From Aurantiochytrium sp. KH105 (lineage: Eukaryota > Sar > Bigyra > Thraustochytrida > Thraustochytriidae), in the NCBI GenBank assembly GCA_003116975.1, contig BGKB01000137.1:124001-188000 (forward strand): a stretch of DNA of 64,000 bases, written 5' to 3'. The notes under the pieces were generated by a model. It saw only the letters and a list, made by a program, of their open reading frames with translations. It made no database searches and was not told the DNA's origin. Both the position numbers and the translations under genes were made by a program. Positions 54,901-64,000 of the stretch are shown in pieces. The stretch's first letter is position 1. The number at the start of each line of letters is the position of its first letter.

Positions 54901-57900
54901 GGTTCTTGCTCTTGCTTCGTCTCCAAGGTTGCGGTTCTGCTTCGTCCCGCGCCGCGCCCTCGGCCTCTCGCCATGGTCGCTGTCCCCGGGTCGCTGGCTG
55001 CCCCTGGCCGCCGTCAGATTCGCCCTTCGACTCTTCCTTTTCGGCCGCCGCCCTTGTGTCGCGTCCGGCACTTTCCCGACGGCCGCCGACCGACCGCGCG
55101 AGGCGCTCCCGGCCGTGATCAGCGACCGCCCCGAGAGCGCCGCCGCGCCGCGCAGCTGCCCCGGACCGTTTTCCGGACGCCGCCGTCGCGCCGCGTCTTC
55201 ACGCTGAGGCGCTTCGCTGGACGCCGCGCTGTCTTCCTTCCTTGGCGCATTTTGCGTTGCGCACCCCCTCTCTTTCGCCTGTAATATGCTGGCGTGGCTG
55301 GCGCCGCGCCGTGCACAAGGCCGCCCGCGAGAAGCCGGACGCGCAGCGCGGCGCGGACGGTACGTCTGCCGGGCGGTACGTCCTGCCGGCCGGCTGCACG
55401 GGCCGCAGAGTTTGCGGCAAGAGGGTGCAGCAGCGCAATACTGTGCAGTGCAGGGCAGTGCAGACGCAAGCGTGGGCGGCGGCGTGCGCAGACCAGGCTG
55501 CAGAACGGCCGCCGCTGCTGCTCGCGCGTTCGCTTCCTCGTATGATGCGTCCAAGGGCAGGTCGAACTCCCAAGTCCGCTCTGCGTGCACGACCAACCAA
55601 CCAAGCGCAACCACGAGACGACTGACCAAAATTACTTTCCGAAAGAAGGTTACGTACGCCTTTTTGGCCCACTGACCTTGCAAAAAAACCGCGGCGTGTG
55701 CGCGCGCGTGCTCTCGTGCGTCCGTGCGTCTCCAGCTGGCTGCTGCTGCAGCTGCAGATGCGCGCGGTCGCTGGCGATCCAAGCCGCGAGGATGAAGACG
55801 TATGCGTCTCGAGTCCTCGCCCAACCAGCGCGGCGACCTGCCTCGCACCTGCGCGACCGGCCCGCTGCAGCCTCGGCACGCGGTACGGCCCGAATTCGGG
55901 CCGCCGCGCGTCCACCCGAGGCCGTGGCCGCAGCCGCCTGCAGCTGCGCCGTGCCGCCGCCGACCATCCGCGCCGCCGCCGTCGAGCCTCGCTGACTCTC
56001 GCCGCTGCCGTGAGCCTGCTGTGTTTTCCTCTTCCGTGCACACCTCGCTGACGGTTTCTCCCGCCTCGGAAGCGCCTGTCGCGTCTGCCAAACCACGCGG
56101 CTCTGCTTGGTCTTGGCTGGCGACTCGTGTCGCTCTCGCTCGATCGCGCAGCTGCCGCCGCTGCCGGCACGGCCGTGCAGGCGTGGCTCCGCGGCGGCGA
56201 GGCCGCAGGCGCTTGTGGCGTCGTGGCTCATGGCGAGTGGCCCGAAGCAGGGGTACAGGGAGAAATAACTGGCCCTCGGTGGTTTAGCGAGTCACTCACA
56301 TTCGCATGCCGCGTTGCGCCGACCGACCGACCGATCGATCGATGGCCGAGGGACGGCTGGCGGGCAGTATGCCACATTTTAGCTGCAGCGCGGAATGGTC
56401 GCCGAAAGGTGATGCAAGACCAGGGGCCGGCGTACGTCGTCGCTTCTTGCTGCGGCCACTGCCAGCATGAACGAAGGTGCGATGACGAGAGCATCGAGGC
56501 TCGGTGGAGACCTTCGAAGCAGTGCTTCTGTCTCTTAAGCTGGCTGACGAGCGTGCCGACGGAATTCTCGCGAAGGCCGCTCTGCGTCATACACGAAGCG
56601 TAGCTTCGATTGACCCTGCTGACCAACGATGAGCGTCGCGCCTCAGCCGTACGTAGCCCGTCCGTCCGCTGCCGTCCGTCGTCTGTCCTGGCCGCGCGGT
56701 TTGCGCCGCCGTCGTCGTCGTCGTCAGCTCGCGATAGACGTTGCCATCGTCGCGCCGCGGCGCACGTCCCTGGCCTCAAACCGTGGCCGTTGCTTGCAGT
56801 TGGTTGCCGTTGCCATAGTTCATGATGCCGCTGCCGCGTGTGACGACAGCCCGAGGATGACGGCGATGCAAAGTGCGCGCAAAGACAGCGCGCGCATGAC
56901 AGTCCAGGCCTTCGAGGCAGCAGTAGCATTGCAGAGCTCGCACTGCGGTCGGTCTCGGCAGCCGCGGTCGCTTCGCTGCGCCCCGCATCGCACAAAAGCG
57001 CGCGCGGCCATCGGAAGAAGAGCCAGAGAGGGAGAAGAAGCAGCCCTTGAGTGGTTGCAGCTTTTGTTGGTTGTCCGGCGCCCCGACGCACCGCATCTGC
57101 TGCGGCCACTCGTTTGCCTGTGTTTTCCTCTGCCTCCCTGCGCTGCCAGCAGCAGCAACGGCTGGCTAGTGGCCAGGGCATGGAGATGCGGTAGCAGCTG
57201 CAGAGACAGCAACTCTGCAGCCAGCAGCCAGATGCATAGGCAGGCTATGGCATGTAGTGTAGGCAGTGGCGGTGCGCCCTGCTGCAGCAGTCTCATGCAG
57301 CCGCAGCTGTGGATCGGGGCGGCCGCACCTGGCTGCTCAGGACGAGATGCGGTTCGGCGCGCGCCGGAAGCCAAGCTGACCTACGCTGCGGCGAATCTAT
57401 AATAATGCATAGGGGGAGATTGGCGGGAGATTCGGTGAAGGAGATGAAAAAGCTCTTTTGCGCGAGTCGGAGGCGCTCTTGGTCATCCCGGGAAATTCGC
57501 GCCAACCTGCAGGGCACTAACAGACGGATTGATGGCGCGCGGGGAGCGCCGTGCCGCAAGCGAAAAAACCGGGCCAAGTAGAAGTAGTAGTAGTAACGAG
57601 GAGGCTGGAGACAGGACTTGCGAATCGTCAAGACCATGCAAATGACGCAGCAGTCGCAGTCAGGAGTCAGGCATGGGGAAAGCAAATATTTGTTACTTGG
57701 CAATTCGTTGGTCTTAAAACTGTAAGTCGTTCACATCATGTGGAGTTGAATAGGCCTACGGCCGGCCACATTGGCGTGAGGACGTCACTTTTTCCTTGTG
57801 GCAGATCAGTCAGCCAGCCAGCCAGATTGGCGCCAAGTCGGAAAATCTAGGCTAGGTAGGCCTTGGTCCATCATTCACCCACTCACTCACTCATTCGTCC

Positions 57901-58289
57901 CACCCAGGCCGTGCCGCCGAGCCGAGATGCATATCCTCTTGGGTGGATGGACGGTTCCCCGAAGCGACCCGGCCGCTGCCGTCACCGGTCAGTCGGCCGA
58001 TTCCCCGGCGTCTCCAGATTAGGTCTTCGGGTCCAAGACGTTTCACAAGTCCAGGCTCCATCCCGGACGCGTCGCCCGCCGATGCCTGCTGGTGCTGCTG
58101 GCCGCATCGCTACTGGCCATGCTGGCAGGGCCGGCTGGCTGGTTGGCTGGTTGCCAATCGTCCGTTCACGTAATTCTGTCCCCTGGAAGAGGCCGTCTCG
58201 CTTACCTTGGCACTGCCTACCGCCGCAGTGGCCGGTAACAGGCCAACGTCTCGTGCCGTCGTCGTGATTTCCATGACGGTCACTGTCAG

Positions 58290-58316
58290 TGCAGCTGCAG
58301 CTGCAGCTGCAGATGC
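58290..58316. repeat. GCAGCT self-complementary microsatellite
   Basis: About four GCAGCT units. Each unit is palindromic (CAGCTG), giving hairpin potential. Confidence 0.8.
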
Positions 58317-58968
58317 CGGCTTTCCGCTGGCTAGCGCGCCATGGCTGGCTGTGGCTGGCTTGTGACCACGGATTCGGAATCTCGGGGTCTGTGTTTTCCT
58401 GCATCTGCTTGCGGCTTTTTCTGAAACCAAGGCGAACCGCCGTCCTCTTTTGCAGGTCACACTTTTCTGGGTCCGTGCATCTCGTCGCCGTCGCGCTGCA
58501 GTCCGATTTCACTCAACCGCAATCGTCGCAACCGACGCCAGCCGTAGCTGCGCTCGCCCGGCAGTTTTCCCACCACAGGTCTTCCTCCTCATGGTTGCAA
58601 ACACCCAAACGCGCGGCCTTCTACTGCTGCTGCAGCTGGCAGTGAGTGTGGCAGCTCGTTTCACATGTAGACCACATGATGGCGAGCGGCCTCTCGCTTC
58701 GTGAGCCACACCAAGCACGAGACCCGAGGCCCCGTCGTGCGCACAGGCATCGCACATCTGCGCTTTTCCTCCGCGACATCGTCTCTCCTCGTGCGTAAAA
58801 AGAAGACGTGTGCGCTCCTCATCCCATCTCATCTCCTCCATCTCCCGACGAGTCCTAACCCAGGAAACGCACCCCGCGCGAGCGCAGCGGCATCGGGAAT
58901 GGAGCGGCGCCGCAGACGCCGCCCGCCGAGCCCTCCGCGCCGGCCGTCCCTGTGAAAGCGGCGCCGCG

Positions 58969-59232
58969 ATGAAGAACGACGGCGCGGACGATGACGATGC
59001 CGGGGTCGAGGACGCCTTGGCGGCGAGCAAAGCAGAACAAACCTCCAACGGAGGCGCCTCGGCACGTGCGAGCACGCGCAGTGCGGGCGCGCGTGCGGGC
59101 GCGACGGGCGGGCCCGACCGCGCAGAGCCGCAGAGCCGCAGCGGCAGCGGCGGCGGCGCGGGCGCGGAGGGGCGGGCATCGGCGACGCCGCGACGCCGAG
59201 GAAGCTTCAGCGGACCATGGAGACGACGGTGA
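58969..59232 (+). other. Overlapping upstream ORF of the Ncb5or-like gene
   Basis: An 87-codon ATG-initiated frame that ends 13 bases past the A of the Ncb5or-like start, in another frame. It starts MKNDGADDDDAGVEDALAAS and becomes Gly/Arg/Ser-rich. Translation of it would compete with the main start. It could be a regulatory uORF, the true N-terminus joined by an unseen intron, or chance in GC-rich DNA. Confidence 0.35.
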
Positions 59233-60605
59233 CGCCCGCGCCCAAGCGCGGCGGCGGCGGGCGCGTCCACCTGGGGCCCGGCTTCAGCCAGCTCGACTGG
59301 TTCAAGCTGGCTGTGCACGCGAGCGACCCGGCCGGCAGGAATGGCGCGCCGCTGCGGCCCATCACCATGGCCGAGCTGCGCGCGCACAACAGCACGAGGA
59401 CGGATTTCTGGATGGCGCTCCGAGGGAAGGTCTACAACGTCACCAAGTACGTGCCATACCACCCCGGCGGTGCTGACGAGCTCGCGCGCGCGCTCGGCGA
59501 GGATGCCACCCTTCTCTTTGATGAGGTCCACCCCTGGGTCAGCGAGAGCATGATCAACTCACTCGAGGTTGGCTGGCTCGTCGATGGCGACGAGAATACC
59601 GGCGCCGCGGCATCCAGTGCCAAGGCGTCCAACGTCAAACCTCCTGCCTCTCGCGCACGACTACTTGCGCGCGCGGTGGGTCTGTCTGGGAACCGCGGCG
59701 CCGAAACCGCGACGGCAAAGCCACGGGCGGGCCCGACTTCAGGGCCTGGGGAATCCAATGCTTGGCTTGACTGCTCGCTTGTCTCGGCCGAGCCAAGCGA
59801 TACCAAGCATTGCTTTTGGATCCGTGTTCGCGTTGATGACCTTGCACAAGATGCGCAAAAGCTTCTCGCCACGCCAGGCGTCTATGTCAAGCTGCTTGCA
59901 ACCATTGGCGAAAAGAAAATTGAACGACCTTTTACACCCCTTCTGTCTACAAGTACGCTTACGAGTAGACCTGCCTGCGAACCGGGAGAAATCGACATGC
60001 TCATCAAGCTTTACGAAGATGGAATGATGACGGCGCACCTTGCGGGTGCGCTCGCAGACGGAAACGCGCTCGATGGTCTCAAGGTACAGCTCCGTTCTGC
60101 TCCTTACCGAGTTGGTATCGTGGACGGGCGTTTTGCTATGGCTGCATATGGCGCTGCTTCATTCCGTCGCGCCACGCCTGATGTACGAATCAAACATGTG
60201 TGTATGATTGCGCAGGGCACTGGGGTGATGCCGTTTACGCAGCTTCTTGACGCAGCTTCGACAAGTCTCGAGTCCTCAACCGACGAGGAAATGGACTTTC
60301 CTACGTTTTCCATGCTTCTTGCTAGTCGCACCCTCGACGAAGCGCCGTTGCACGAAGAGCTTGCGGCTTCCGATTTGCTTCAAGACTCCTTGGAGCTCGT
60401 CTTGAGCGAAGAGGACAACCGCATCACTGAGTCGCTCTTGAACCTCCATTTGGAGAAATTTTATGGCTGCACTGCACAAGAAGAGTCTTCCAGTGCGCCA
60501 GGACTTCGTATTGTGGTGTGTGGCTCCTTTTTCTTTGCTGAAGCAATGCAAAAGGTTATTCTCAAGGCTGGTTGGCCCTCAAGCTGCGTCATCATTCTTG
60601 ACTGA
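59217..60605 (+). CDS. Ncb5or-like cytochrome b5 / b5-reductase fusion (CYB5R4 type)
   Basis: NAD(P)H oxidoreductase joining a heme b5 domain and an FAD/NAD reductase; CYB5R4/Ncb5or works at the ER in lipid desaturation and redox balance. The b5 domain begins PITMAELRAHNSTRTDFWMA and has GKVYNVTKYVPYHPGG with heme ligand His near 82. The second ligand follows in LFDEVHPWV (His near 105), like the Ncb5or pattern. After a disordered linker (about 125-195) comes the FAD domain with ERPFTPL (about 236) and the pyridine-nucleotide domain with IAQGTGVMPFTQLL (about 331). Human CYB5R4 has a CS domain between the two; here the linker is short and I see only a possible remnant (WLDCSLVSAEPSDTKHCFWI). 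462 residues. ATG 59217 has an excellent context (ACCATGG). Confidence 0.88.
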   Translation: METTVTPAPKRGGGGRVHLGPGFSQLDWFKLAVHASDPAGRNGAPLRPITMAELRAHNSTRTDFWMALRGKVYNVTKYVPYHPGGADELARALGEDATLLFDEVHPWVSESMINSLEVGWLVDGDENTGAAASSAKASNVKPPASRARLLARAVGLSGNRGAETATAKPRAGPTSGPGESNAWLDCSLVSAEPSDTKHCFWIRVRVDDLAQDAQKLLATPGVYVKLLATIGEKKIERPFTPLLSTSTLTSRPACEPGEIDMLIKLYEDGMMTAHLAGALADGNALDGLKVQLRSAPYRVGIVDGRFAMAAYGAASFRRATPDVRIKHVCMIAQGTGVMPFTQLLDAASTSLESSTDEEMDFPTFSMLLASRTLDEAPLHEELAASDLLQDSLELVLSEEDNRITESLLNLHLEKFYGCTAQEESSSAPGLRIVVCGSFFFAEAMQKVILKAGWPSSCVIILD

Positions 60606-61368
60606 TGCGTTTTTGGTTCCTTTGTTCATCTGCACGTGTTATATCACATCCACATTGTTCGGACGTTAGTTCTCTCTCTTCCTTTTCTCTCCCTTTCACG
60701 CACACACATATATACGAAACAACAAACAAAAAAGCAAGCTTGCGTTCCTGTCTTCTTTCATCGTCATAAACGCAGCAAACATTCTGCGCAGAGCCCTTCC
60801 TCTTCATTCATGACAAACCAAGGTGGAGGCGTTTCAATCCTTTTTTCAACAAAAAAAAAAGCCAACAAAAATTTGCGAAAAGAATAACATGGCTCTTGCT
60901 TGTCCACATAGTTGCAGTGCACCTCACGAGGATGCGAACAAAAATGCAGTTGTGGTGCTTGGAAGAATGCACGGGCGTATGCTCGACATGGATGAGTGGA
61001 ATCAAGTAGAAATGGTGATTCTTTAGATAAAATTCGAATCGCGAAAAAATGATGAATTTTTGAGGTCTAATTATCGAACACCCATGCAACGCTGCCGTTG
61101 GGAAAGAAATAGAGTACGAAAGAAAGAAAAAGAGAGAAGAAAAAAGATCGAGTGATTCCGGCTTTCCCAATCATTAAAATTGACTTGGCTCTCGGTCGGT
61201 AGTGTCGTGGGTTATTTGAACAGAGTACTTTCCATCGTCCGATATCCTTTCTGCGTCTGCTGCAGGCGTTTGCTGCCGAGACGACCGGCCACCATATCAT
61301 CCTCATCATGCTCATCATTCAGCTGGCATCATTCATTACCTTGCCAAGTAAAGTGAATTTGAAGGCAT
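60606..61368. other. Convergent spacer, AT-richer
   Basis: 763 bp between the 3' ends of the Ncb5or-like and Ig-domain genes. A/T-rich, with a run of A near 60850-60860 and T-rich stretches, as expected of 3' regions. No gene is recognised. Confidence 0.5.
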
Positions 61369-63258
61369 TTATGCGCCCGTGAGTGCACTGAGCACCAGGC
61401 CTACGAACCTGGTACGTGCGTCGGAGCCTGTGCGATCTGAAGACGTTGACGCGCATTGAGGCGTACTTGCGCAAAAAAGGCCAGCCTGAAAAGCAACCCG
61501 TGTGAGAAGGTCATCGTGATACCGAAGCAAGGACGCATCTTGCTGCGCATCGATACGCGCCTTGGCAAGATCATCGAGGGCGGCAAATACATTCACAAGC
61601 AGCGAACGCTTCTTTGATGTACCGTGCAGAGCGCGCAGCATATCGAGAGCTTGATCCTGTTTCTGAACAAGCACTGCGTCCGAGTGCGCTTGCAGCAATA
61701 GAGATTGCAGCGACGGAAAGCAGTCGAGATATTCAGCGCGAGGCCCTGCGGCGATGACCGCGGCTCCGCCATCAACAGATGCCGCTCGCATAATGTTGTC
61801 TGGAGCGTGGCGGAGCAAACAGGTTCGGACCTGGCGCACGCGCGTCGAGTCTCCGCGCTTGGCCTGCTCCTCAAGCTCAATCAAAGACGGGACGAGCATG
61901 AGAGGAGGCTCAACGCCAGGCAGAGGATCTTGGTGCGGGACCTCAGACACCACCTCGGCGGCATCCCTTGAGGGCCGAGTTTCCTCGCCGTCAAGGACAT
62001 TGAGATATCCCTCCTCCCAAACGAGCCTGCCGGCCTCGTTCTCGACGACACACGAATACGTGCCGCTGTCTCGCATCGTTGCACCCCGAACGCGGAGCAT
62101 ACGGTCTGTGGCGCCGGCAACGTTGACACCGTTGAGACGCCATTGGAAAGCCGGAGCCGGCTCGCCCTCGGCCTCGAGTTCGAACTCAAAGGTCTCGCCC
62201 AGGCTTACAGCGTGGAAGAACGACTTGCTTGAGGCCACGGGGGCGACCGGAAGGGGACCGGCATTGGCCCATTGGTACGTCGCCCCAGCGATGGCGGCCA
62301 CGACGGCGAGCACAGCTGCGAGAACGCCAAGAGTGCGGAAAGAGGTACGGGGACCCGAGGCCGGTGCGTCGGCATGATTATCAAGAGCTGACGCTGCGGC
62401 ACTGCTGTCACCATGCTCGTGTCGATCAAAATCCTTCTGTTTCGTGTCGGTGCTGCTGGCGGTTGCAGCGGCGACGCCCATGTCGCACTCTGCGTGTGAA
62501 ACATTCAGCAGGTCTGTCTTGGTCTTGCTCGCCTTGCTCTTGGTCTTGCCATTAGTCCTGATCTTGGGGGCGGCACTCTTTTGGGCGTCCTGCTTCGTCA
62601 AGGCCGGTGCATTGATATCTGGGATCTTTGCGCGCGCATCTATTGCGGCTACATTTTGATCGTGTTGCTGTTGTTGTTGTTGTTGTTGTTGGAAGTGAAG
62701 TTGAGTATCCTTCTTGTGGACACAATTGTCGTCAAGGGTCTGCAGCGGACGCAAGGCGCTTCCATTGGATGCTGGTTGTAGCGCTGCTGCAGTCGATGTC
62801 GACGCGGCCCGGCGACCCACGCCGTTGGAGAGCTTGCCTCCTCGGACGGCCTTGCGGGCGGTCTGACGGCGCAAGTCTGGCGCTACGTTTTCCCGGCGGA
62901 TGTTTTCTGCATCATGCCCATTTTCGTCCCAAAGCTGAGCCATGGCTCCAGCGCCCTGCCGCCTGCCGGGCAACGCGTCTTCGTCGCTGCTGCCGCCGTT
63001 AGACGCGAGGCCGTTGGAGTTCGGATGGTGTGAGTTGCCCAGACTGATCTCCCCGAGCGGGGCCGACTTGCGCGCCATCGACCGCGTCGTCGCCTGCTGC
63101 CTGCGCTGCTGCTGCTGCTGCTGCTGCCGCTGCTGCTGCTGCCTGCGGCCGCCCAGCTGCGCGTCGCCGCCGCGCTGCTGCGGCTCGTCCTCGTGCTTCA
63201 CCTCGGTGGTCTCCTGAATCGCGTCCTGGGCCTGCGCGGCGAGGACGCCCGTCGGCAT
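61369..63258 (-). CDS. One-pass membrane protein with an Ig-like domain
   Basis: Function unknown; 629 residues. The N-terminal 260 residues are disordered with Gln runs (encoded at 63092-63143 and 62664-62691) and Ser/Ala/Lys-rich parts. One hydrophobic helix (LGVLAAVLAVVAAIAGATY, about 305-325) should act as a signal anchor, leaving the C-terminus outside the cytosol. An I-set-like Ig domain follows: SLGETFEFELEAEGEPAPAF, then QWRLNGVNV and MRDSGTYSCVVENEAG. The Trp and the D-x-G-x-Y-x-C strand are kept, but the strand-B Cys is absent, so the usual disulfide cannot form. The last 220 residues are helical with several Cys and no known domain. ATG 63258 is the first methionine of the frame, which opens upstream at GTG; ATG 63078 is an alternative. 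Confidence 0.8.
   Translation of the reverse strand: MPTGVLAAQAQDAIQETTEVKHEDEPQQRGGDAQLGGRRQQQQRQQQQQQQRRQQATTRSMARKSAPLGEISLGNSHHPNSNGLASNGGSSDEDALPGRRQGAGAMAQLWDENGHDAENIRRENVAPDLRRQTARKAVRGGKLSNGVGRRAASTSTAAALQPASNGSALRPLQTLDDNCVHKKDTQLHFQQQQQQQQQHDQNVAAIDARAKIPDINAPALTKQDAQKSAAPKIRTNGKTKSKASKTKTDLLNVSHAECDMGVAAATASSTDTKQKDFDRHEHGDSSAAASALDNHADAPASGPRTSFRTLGVLAAVLAVVAAIAGATYQWANAGPLPVAPVASSKSFFHAVSLGETFEFELEAEGEPAPAFQWRLNGVNVAGATDRMLRVRGATMRDSGTYSCVVENEAGRLVWEEGYLNVLDGEETRPSRDAAEVVSEVPHQDPLPGVEPPLMLVPSLIELEEQAKRGDSTRVRQVRTCLLRHAPDNIMRAASVDGGAAVIAAGPRAEYLDCFPSLQSLLLQAHSDAVLVQKQDQALDMLRALHGTSKKRSLLVNVFAALDDLAKARIDAQQDASLLRYHDDLLTRVAFQAGLFCASTPQCASTSSDRTGSDARTRFVGLVLSALTGA
62664..62691. repeat. 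TTG trinucleotide tract (poly-Gln on minus strand)
   Basis: Nine or so TTG units, read as CAA on the minus strand, giving a Gln run in the disordered cytosolic part of the Ig-domain protein. Confidence 0.85.
63092..63143. repeat. CTG trinucleotide tract (poly-Gln/Arg on minus strand)
   Basis: Imperfect CTG/CGC units, read as CAG/CGG on the minus strand, giving a Gln-rich run near the N-terminus of the Ig-domain protein. Confidence 0.85.
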
Positions 63259-64000
63259 AGCCCCGCGCAGCAGCGCCCGCTCGCGCCGCTCGCGCCGCGC
63301 CGCGCTGCGCCCGAGGTTCTGCGCCGCGCCGCGCCGCGCTCGAGGTTCTGCGCCGCCGGGACAGGGTCGCGGCGCCCAACCACCTCGATCTGCGCGATGC
63401 GATCTCAACCCCCCGTAACGCACCCGCGGCCTCGGCTCGGCCGCCTCGCTCGCGGGCTCGCGGCGGGCGCGCGGCGGGCGCGCGGCGGGGGCGCGGCGAG
63501 GGCGTGGCCGCGGGTCTGCTCGCGCGCGCGCGGGTCTGTCGCGGCCGCCTCGATCGTTGATCAATCTGCTGCGCGATGCCGGGCGGGATGAAGATAAGAT
63601 GGAGAAGGCCCAGACAGCGGCCCGGCCGCTCGCGCGGAGGCCGGGGCCCGCCTCGCGTGGCGTGGCGCGGAGGCGCGGCGAGGCGAGGCGAGGCGAGGCG
63701 AGGCGTGGCGTGGCGTCGCGTCGCGTCGCGTCTGGGCGGGCAGCTATGAATTTGAGGCGCGAACGAATGATTGCATGGGACGCGACCCCGTGCCGCCCAC
63801 TGCGCAGCGGCCCCCCTGGCTGCCGCCGCTGCTGCGCCGTTCGCCGGCCAACAGTCGCGTCGCGCACCCCGGGTTCCACTGCCACCGTTCAGGTCGGGGT
63901 TTGGCCAGTGAGGAACCGTCGGAAGATCTGGGGAATATATGACTGGCTAGACTAGAACACACTGGGAAGGAATTAAGGGGAGGATAGGAGGGTTTGGAGA
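63259..64000. promoter_or_regulatory. GC-rich upstream region of the Ig-domain gene
   Basis: 742 bp to the window edge. Very GC-rich with repeated GCGCGC and CGCGG words and a pentanucleotide array (63677-63732). It must hold the promoter and leader of the Ig-domain gene. The minus-strand frame stays open through it but is Arg/Ala/Pro-rich and judged non-coding. Confidence 0.5.
63677..63732. repeat. Pentanucleotide array GAGGC / GTGGC / GTCGC
   Basis: Eleven or so five-base units in which the unit changes stepwise from GAGGC to GTGGC to GTCGC along the array. This suggests expansion of successive point variants by slippage. Confidence 0.85.

Larger units (their letters stand above)
54842..59216. 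other. 4.4 kb stretch without a supportable gene
   Basis: By far the longest gene-free part of the window. Many overlapping open frames exist on both strands (up to about 420 codons, 54817-56091 minus), but the translations are Arg/Ala/Ser/Cys-rich, lack ordered domains and contradict one another. It contains short tandem repeats: TGCTT type (54846-54900), CGAC/CGAT (about 56318-56343) and GCAGCT (58290-58316). A consensus-like splice donor GTAAGT occurs near 57722. It must include the promoters of the small basic-protein gene and of the Ncb5or-like gene. Non-coding RNA, a lineage-specific gene with introns, or a long leader cannot be excluded. Confidence 0.5.

Noticed and set aside
54817-56170. 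424- and 323-codon minus-strand frames
   Set aside because: They are Arg/Ala/Gly-rich and overlap each other in different frames; the first also overlaps the 5' end of the better supported small gene. No recognisable fold.
56629-57402. 257-codon plus-strand frame
   Set aside because: Cys/Arg/Ser/Ala-rich translation without ordered domains, contradicted by equally long antisense frames.
1-64000. tRNA, rRNA, CRISPR, transposon or virus-like elements
   Set aside because: Scanning by eye found no T-arm/anticodon pattern, no rRNA core, no spacer-repeat array, no transposase, reverse transcriptase, integrase or capsid-type protein, and no long terminal repeats. A tRNA scan and repeat search would be needed to exclude small ones.

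Overview
The window looks like nuclear DNA of a GC-rich, gene-dense protist with very few introns. A flagellated stramenopile fits best, most likely a thraustochytrid (labyrinthulomycete). The reasons are long uninterrupted reading frames for complex eukaryotic proteins (up to about 3,200 codons), short spacers, no sign of splicing in the recognisable genes, and a set of flagellar genes together with eukaryotic housekeeping genes. An oomycete or another heterokont is possible, since no rRNA or other taxonomic marker is present. All starts given are ATG codons chosen by homology, reading frame and context. No tRNA, rRNA, CRISPR array, transposon or virus-derived element was recognised.

Layout. 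0-10 kb: exosome subunit RRP45 (-), head to head with a DusA-type tRNA-dihydrouridine synthase (+); a small F-box protein (+); a Vps39/Vam6-type tethering subunit (-), head to head with a C-T-F-x-P repeat protein (+). 10-14 kb: a small one-pass membrane protein (-), a METTL2/6/8-type tRNA methyltransferase (+) and a Caf16-type ABC ATPase (-). 14-27 kb: two flagellar genes meet tail to tail. They are a 3,184-residue CFAP47-like protein (+) with ASH/MSP-like repeats and an internal calponin-homology domain, and a CFAP58/CCDC147 coiled-coil protein (-). 27-36 kb: an ABHD1/3-type alpha/beta hydrolase (+) and a full-length ABCA transporter (+). 36-45 kb: a 3,004-codon protein that appears to be a chain of about 14 GAF-like modules with no catalytic output domain. 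45-54 kb: a protein with two cyclic-nucleotide-binding domains (-), an Rgp1-type Rab6-GEF subunit (+), a Nudix hydrolase (-) and a protein with an N-terminal DIX-like domain (+). 54-64 kb: a small basic protein with strongly biased codons (-), a 4.4 kb stretch without a supportable gene, an Ncb5or-like cytochrome b5/reductase fusion (+) and a one-pass membrane protein with one Ig-like domain (-).

How the genes relate. Several serve one cell theme each: flagellum (CFAP47, CFAP58), endolysosome/Golgi traffic (Vps39, Rgp1), and RNA processing and modification (RRP45, Dus, the m3C methyltransferase, with Caf16 linked to CCR4-NOT). The Dus may act in an organelle. There is no operon logic, but many neighbours are head to head over short GC-rich spacers that probably act as two-way promoters. 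The most unusual items are the GAF-array protein, the DIX-domain protein, the Ig-domain membrane protein and the 4.4 kb gene-free stretch with an overlapping upstream ORF at its end.
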